From positions 372,001 through 436,000 of the forward strand of contig NZ_CP030104.1 in the NCBI RefSeq assembly GCF_003269425.1: a DNA stretch of 64,000 bases, given 5' to 3'. A program made the translations under genes and the position numbers. Origin of the DNA: Flagellimonas maritima. GTDB lineage: Bacteria > Bacteroidota > Bacteroidia > Flavobacteriales > Flavobacteriaceae. Positions 62,353-64,000 of this stretch are shown one piece after another (the first letter of the stretch is position 1; each line of letters opens with the position of its first letter). Under the pieces are notes generated by a model that saw nothing but the letters and a program-made list of their open reading frames with translations, was not told where the DNA came from and did no database searches.

Positions 62353-63927
62353 ATGCTACCAAAAGCCTTATTAATTTTAACAGCGATCACTTTTATGGCG
62401 GCCTGCCAACCACCAAAAAAAGAAATTGATTATCCTCCTACGGATCTCTCCAAAAATTACTTGATTCCAAAACCCGTAAAAGTTATTCCAACAAAAACAG
62501 CATTCGGGTTATCTAAAAATACGGTCATCTACACTTCTCAAGATGATGAACAATTTAAAAATGTAGGTGCGTTTTTGGCAAACAAAATCAAAACAAAAAC
62601 AGGCTTGGACATCAATGTAAATAGCATAAATGAAAATAATCCAATAGCTCAAATAATATACATCAACCAGTCTGATAGTATAAATTTAAAAACTCCTGAA
62701 TCATATCAACTGTACATTAAAAAAGATTCGATTTTTTTGAACGCAAAAACCGCTGCAGGAGCTTTTAGGGGAATACAGACTTTGAGACAACTCATTCCCG
62801 AGGCAAGTAACGATACGCTTACCGACCATCCTTTATGGTTGATTCCTTCAGGAAAAATTTTTGATGAACCCAAGTTTGAATATAGAGGGATCATGCTTGA
62901 TGTTGCCAGACATTTTTTTACTATTGAAGAAGTAAAGAAATTCTTGGACATACTTTCTTATTATAAATACAATACACTGCACTTGCATCTTTCGGATGAT
63001 CAAGGATGGCGCATAGAAATAAAATCTTGGCCCAAGCTAACACAAATCGGCGGCCAGACGGAAGTTGGTGGTGGCATCGGAGGTTTTTATACGCAGGAAG
63101 ATTATAAGGAATTGGTAAGCTATGCTGCAGAAAGGCATATCACCATAATACCTGAAATTGATATGCCAGGCCACACTAACGCCGCTTCTTTAAGCTATTC
63201 ATTTTTAAACGGGAATGGAAAGATTATAAAGCCCTATACTGGCACGCGGGTCGGCTTCAGTACTTTTGCAACGCAAAAAGATACGGTCTACGCTTTCTTG
63301 GATGATGTTATCGGTGAGATTGCATCCATTTCACCAGGACCATATTTTCATATAGGCGGCGATGAGAGCCATGTCACAAAGAAGAAAGATTATATAAATT
63401 TTGTGGAGAAAGTTGAAAAAATTGTTCAAAAACATGGCAAACGAATGATTGGTTGGGATGAAATTGTTGAAGGGAATATAGATTCCACAAGTATTGCCCA
63501 ACATTGGAATACAACGGCAAATGCTTTAAAAGCTTCCGAAAATAACAGTAAAGTGATTTTATCGCCGGCCATAAAAGCATATTTGGACATGAAATATGAT
63601 TCACTTTCCAAACATGGGCTGGATTGGGCTGGATTTATACCAGTTGACGTTGCTTATAAATGGAATCCGGAAACATATGTTGAAGGACTGCCAAAAGAAA
63701 GCATTCTTGGTATTGAAGCGCCTCTTTGGTCAGAGACCATTTCAAACATTGGTGAGCTGGAATATTTAGCTTTCCCAAGAGCAATAGGTTATGCCGAACT
63801 AGGATGGTCCAGTTCAAAAAATTTGGACTGGGAGGATTATAAGAAGCGATTGGCAAATCAAGTACCCTTTTTACAACGAATGAGCGTCAAGTATTATCCA
63901 ACCAAATCTGTTGATTGGGAAGATTGA
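62353..63927 (+). CDS. glycoside hydrolase family 20 beta-N-acetylhexosaminidase, lipoprotein
   Basis: This 524-residue enzyme cleaves terminal GlcNAc or GalNAc by substrate-assisted catalysis. A lipoprotein signal (TFMAAC, lipobox Cys18) anchors it in a membrane. A small GH20b domain (about 30-165) precedes the barrel with YRGIMLDVARHFF, HLHLSDDQGWRIEI, and the catalytic pair Asp337-Glu338 in HIGGDESHV. The substrate could be chitin fragments, peptidoglycan or algal/host glycans. It completes the three-gene glycan-degrading unit. Confidence 0.95.
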   Translation: MLPKALLILTAITFMAACQPPKKEIDYPPTDLSKNYLIPKPVKVIPTKTAFGLSKNTVIYTSQDDEQFKNVGAFLANKIKTKTGLDINVNSINENNPIAQIIYINQSDSINLKTPESYQLYIKKDSIFLNAKTAAGAFRGIQTLRQLIPEASNDTLTDHPLWLIPSGKIFDEPKFEYRGIMLDVARHFFTIEEVKKFLDILSYYKYNTLHLHLSDDQGWRIEIKSWPKLTQIGGQTEVGGGIGGFYTQEDYKELVSYAAERHITIIPEIDMPGHTNAASLSYSFLNGNGKIIKPYTGTRVGFSTFATQKDTVYAFLDDVIGEIASISPGPYFHIGGDESHVTKKKDYINFVEKVEKIVQKHGKRMIGWDEIVEGNIDSTSIAQHWNTTANALKASENNSKVILSPAIKAYLDMKYDSLSKHGLDWAGFIPVDVAYKWNPETYVEGLPKESILGIEAPLWSETISNIGELEYLAFPRAIGYAELGWSSSKNLDWEDYKKRLANQVPFLQRMSVKYYPTKSVDWED

Positions 63928-64000
63928 TTATTCTTCTTCGTTGGATTCTACAGAACTTTCATCTTCGGTATTGGAAAAATCATCCAATTTATTTTCAATA
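63928..64000 (-). CDS. 3' end of a minus-strand gene, partial
   Basis: A minus-strand frame from the right edge ends at TAA (63928-63930) directly abutting the GH20 stop. The visible 23 residues are very acidic (KLDDFSNTEDESSVESNEEE). The product cannot be identified from this tail. Confidence 0.5.
   Translation of the reverse strand, partial: IENKLDDFSNTEDESSVESNEEE

Noticed and set aside
1..64000. Mobile elements, prophage or secondary-metabolite cluster
   Set aside because: No transposase, integrase, phage structural gene, or synthase domain was seen on either strand.

Overview
The window is chromosomal DNA from a marine-type member of the Flavobacteriaceae (Bacteroidota). The evidence is AT-rich sequence, perfect or near-perfect TAnnTTTG (-7) promoter elements before several genes, lineage-typical families (DUF349, OstA-like, DUF4105, CCC-motif membrane protein, long SecA, Bacteroidota RNase Y), secreted proteins ending their signal peptides in AQ or GQ, and a Flavobacteriia-type 6S RNA. 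I see no rRNA, tRNA, CRISPR array, prophage, insertion sequence or biosynthetic cluster. It looks like core genome with a few accessory islands.

Layout. 1-5.8 kb: purA, a long intergenic region, DUF1206 and DUF2945 proteins, an OstA/LptA-like protein and a class III aminotransferase. 5.9-12.2 kb: a TPR protein, two tandem DUF368 (PopT-type polyprenyl-phosphate transporter) paralogues, aroE and a large DUF349 protein. 12.3-15.4 kb, minus strand: a coiled-coil protein, zapA, 6S RNA, rny and a CBS-domain protein. 15.5-26.8 kb: an M23 peptidase / TonB-dependent receptor / secreted protein operon, cysteine desulfurase, a lipoprotein, an Smr protein, a cluster of four small membrane proteins (DUF2752, CCC-motif, frameshifted CD225/dispanin, DUF2752) and recQ. 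26.9-34.7 kb: kdsD-like, tatC, an AhpD-like protein, lptB, a DUF4198 protein, pssA, a DUF4105 protein and an ABC-F ATPase. 34.7-41.4 kb: small or degenerate genes, a 9-copy heptanucleotide repeat, a cobalamin adenosyltransferase, a DUF2795 protein, secA and a HisKA_2 histidine kinase. 41.4-51.5 kb: a secreted M14 peptidase with an amidohydrolase, small secreted and membrane proteins, a second M23 protein, an msrA lipoprotein, a CBM9-like lipoprotein, an ECF sigma / anti-sigma / DUF4097-like operon and an Ohr/OsmC protein. 51.7-59.3 kb: meaB, an ArnC-like GT2, a flippase-like membrane protein, an ArnT-like GT39, PAP2, MATE and mazG. 59.5-64 kb: GH3, SGNH hydrolase, GH20 and the 3' end of a minus-strand gene.

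Functional links. Envelope biogenesis recurs: OstA-like protein, KdsD and LptB for LPS; DUF368 and PAP2 for polyprenyl-phosphate or lipid A phosphate handling; GT2 and GT39 for lipid-linked sugar transfer; two M23 proteins; TatC, SecA and PssA. Cobalamin adenosyltransferase and MeaB both serve B12-dependent methylmalonyl-CoA mutase, whose own genes lie outside the window.

The most unusual observations are the 6S RNA with its complete closing helix, the single-base frameshift in the dispanin gene inside a conserved but uncharacterised membrane cluster, the (AATTAGC)x9 tract, a RecQ without zinc-binding cysteines, and tail-to-tail gene pairs that repeatedly overlap by exactly four bases through their stop codons.
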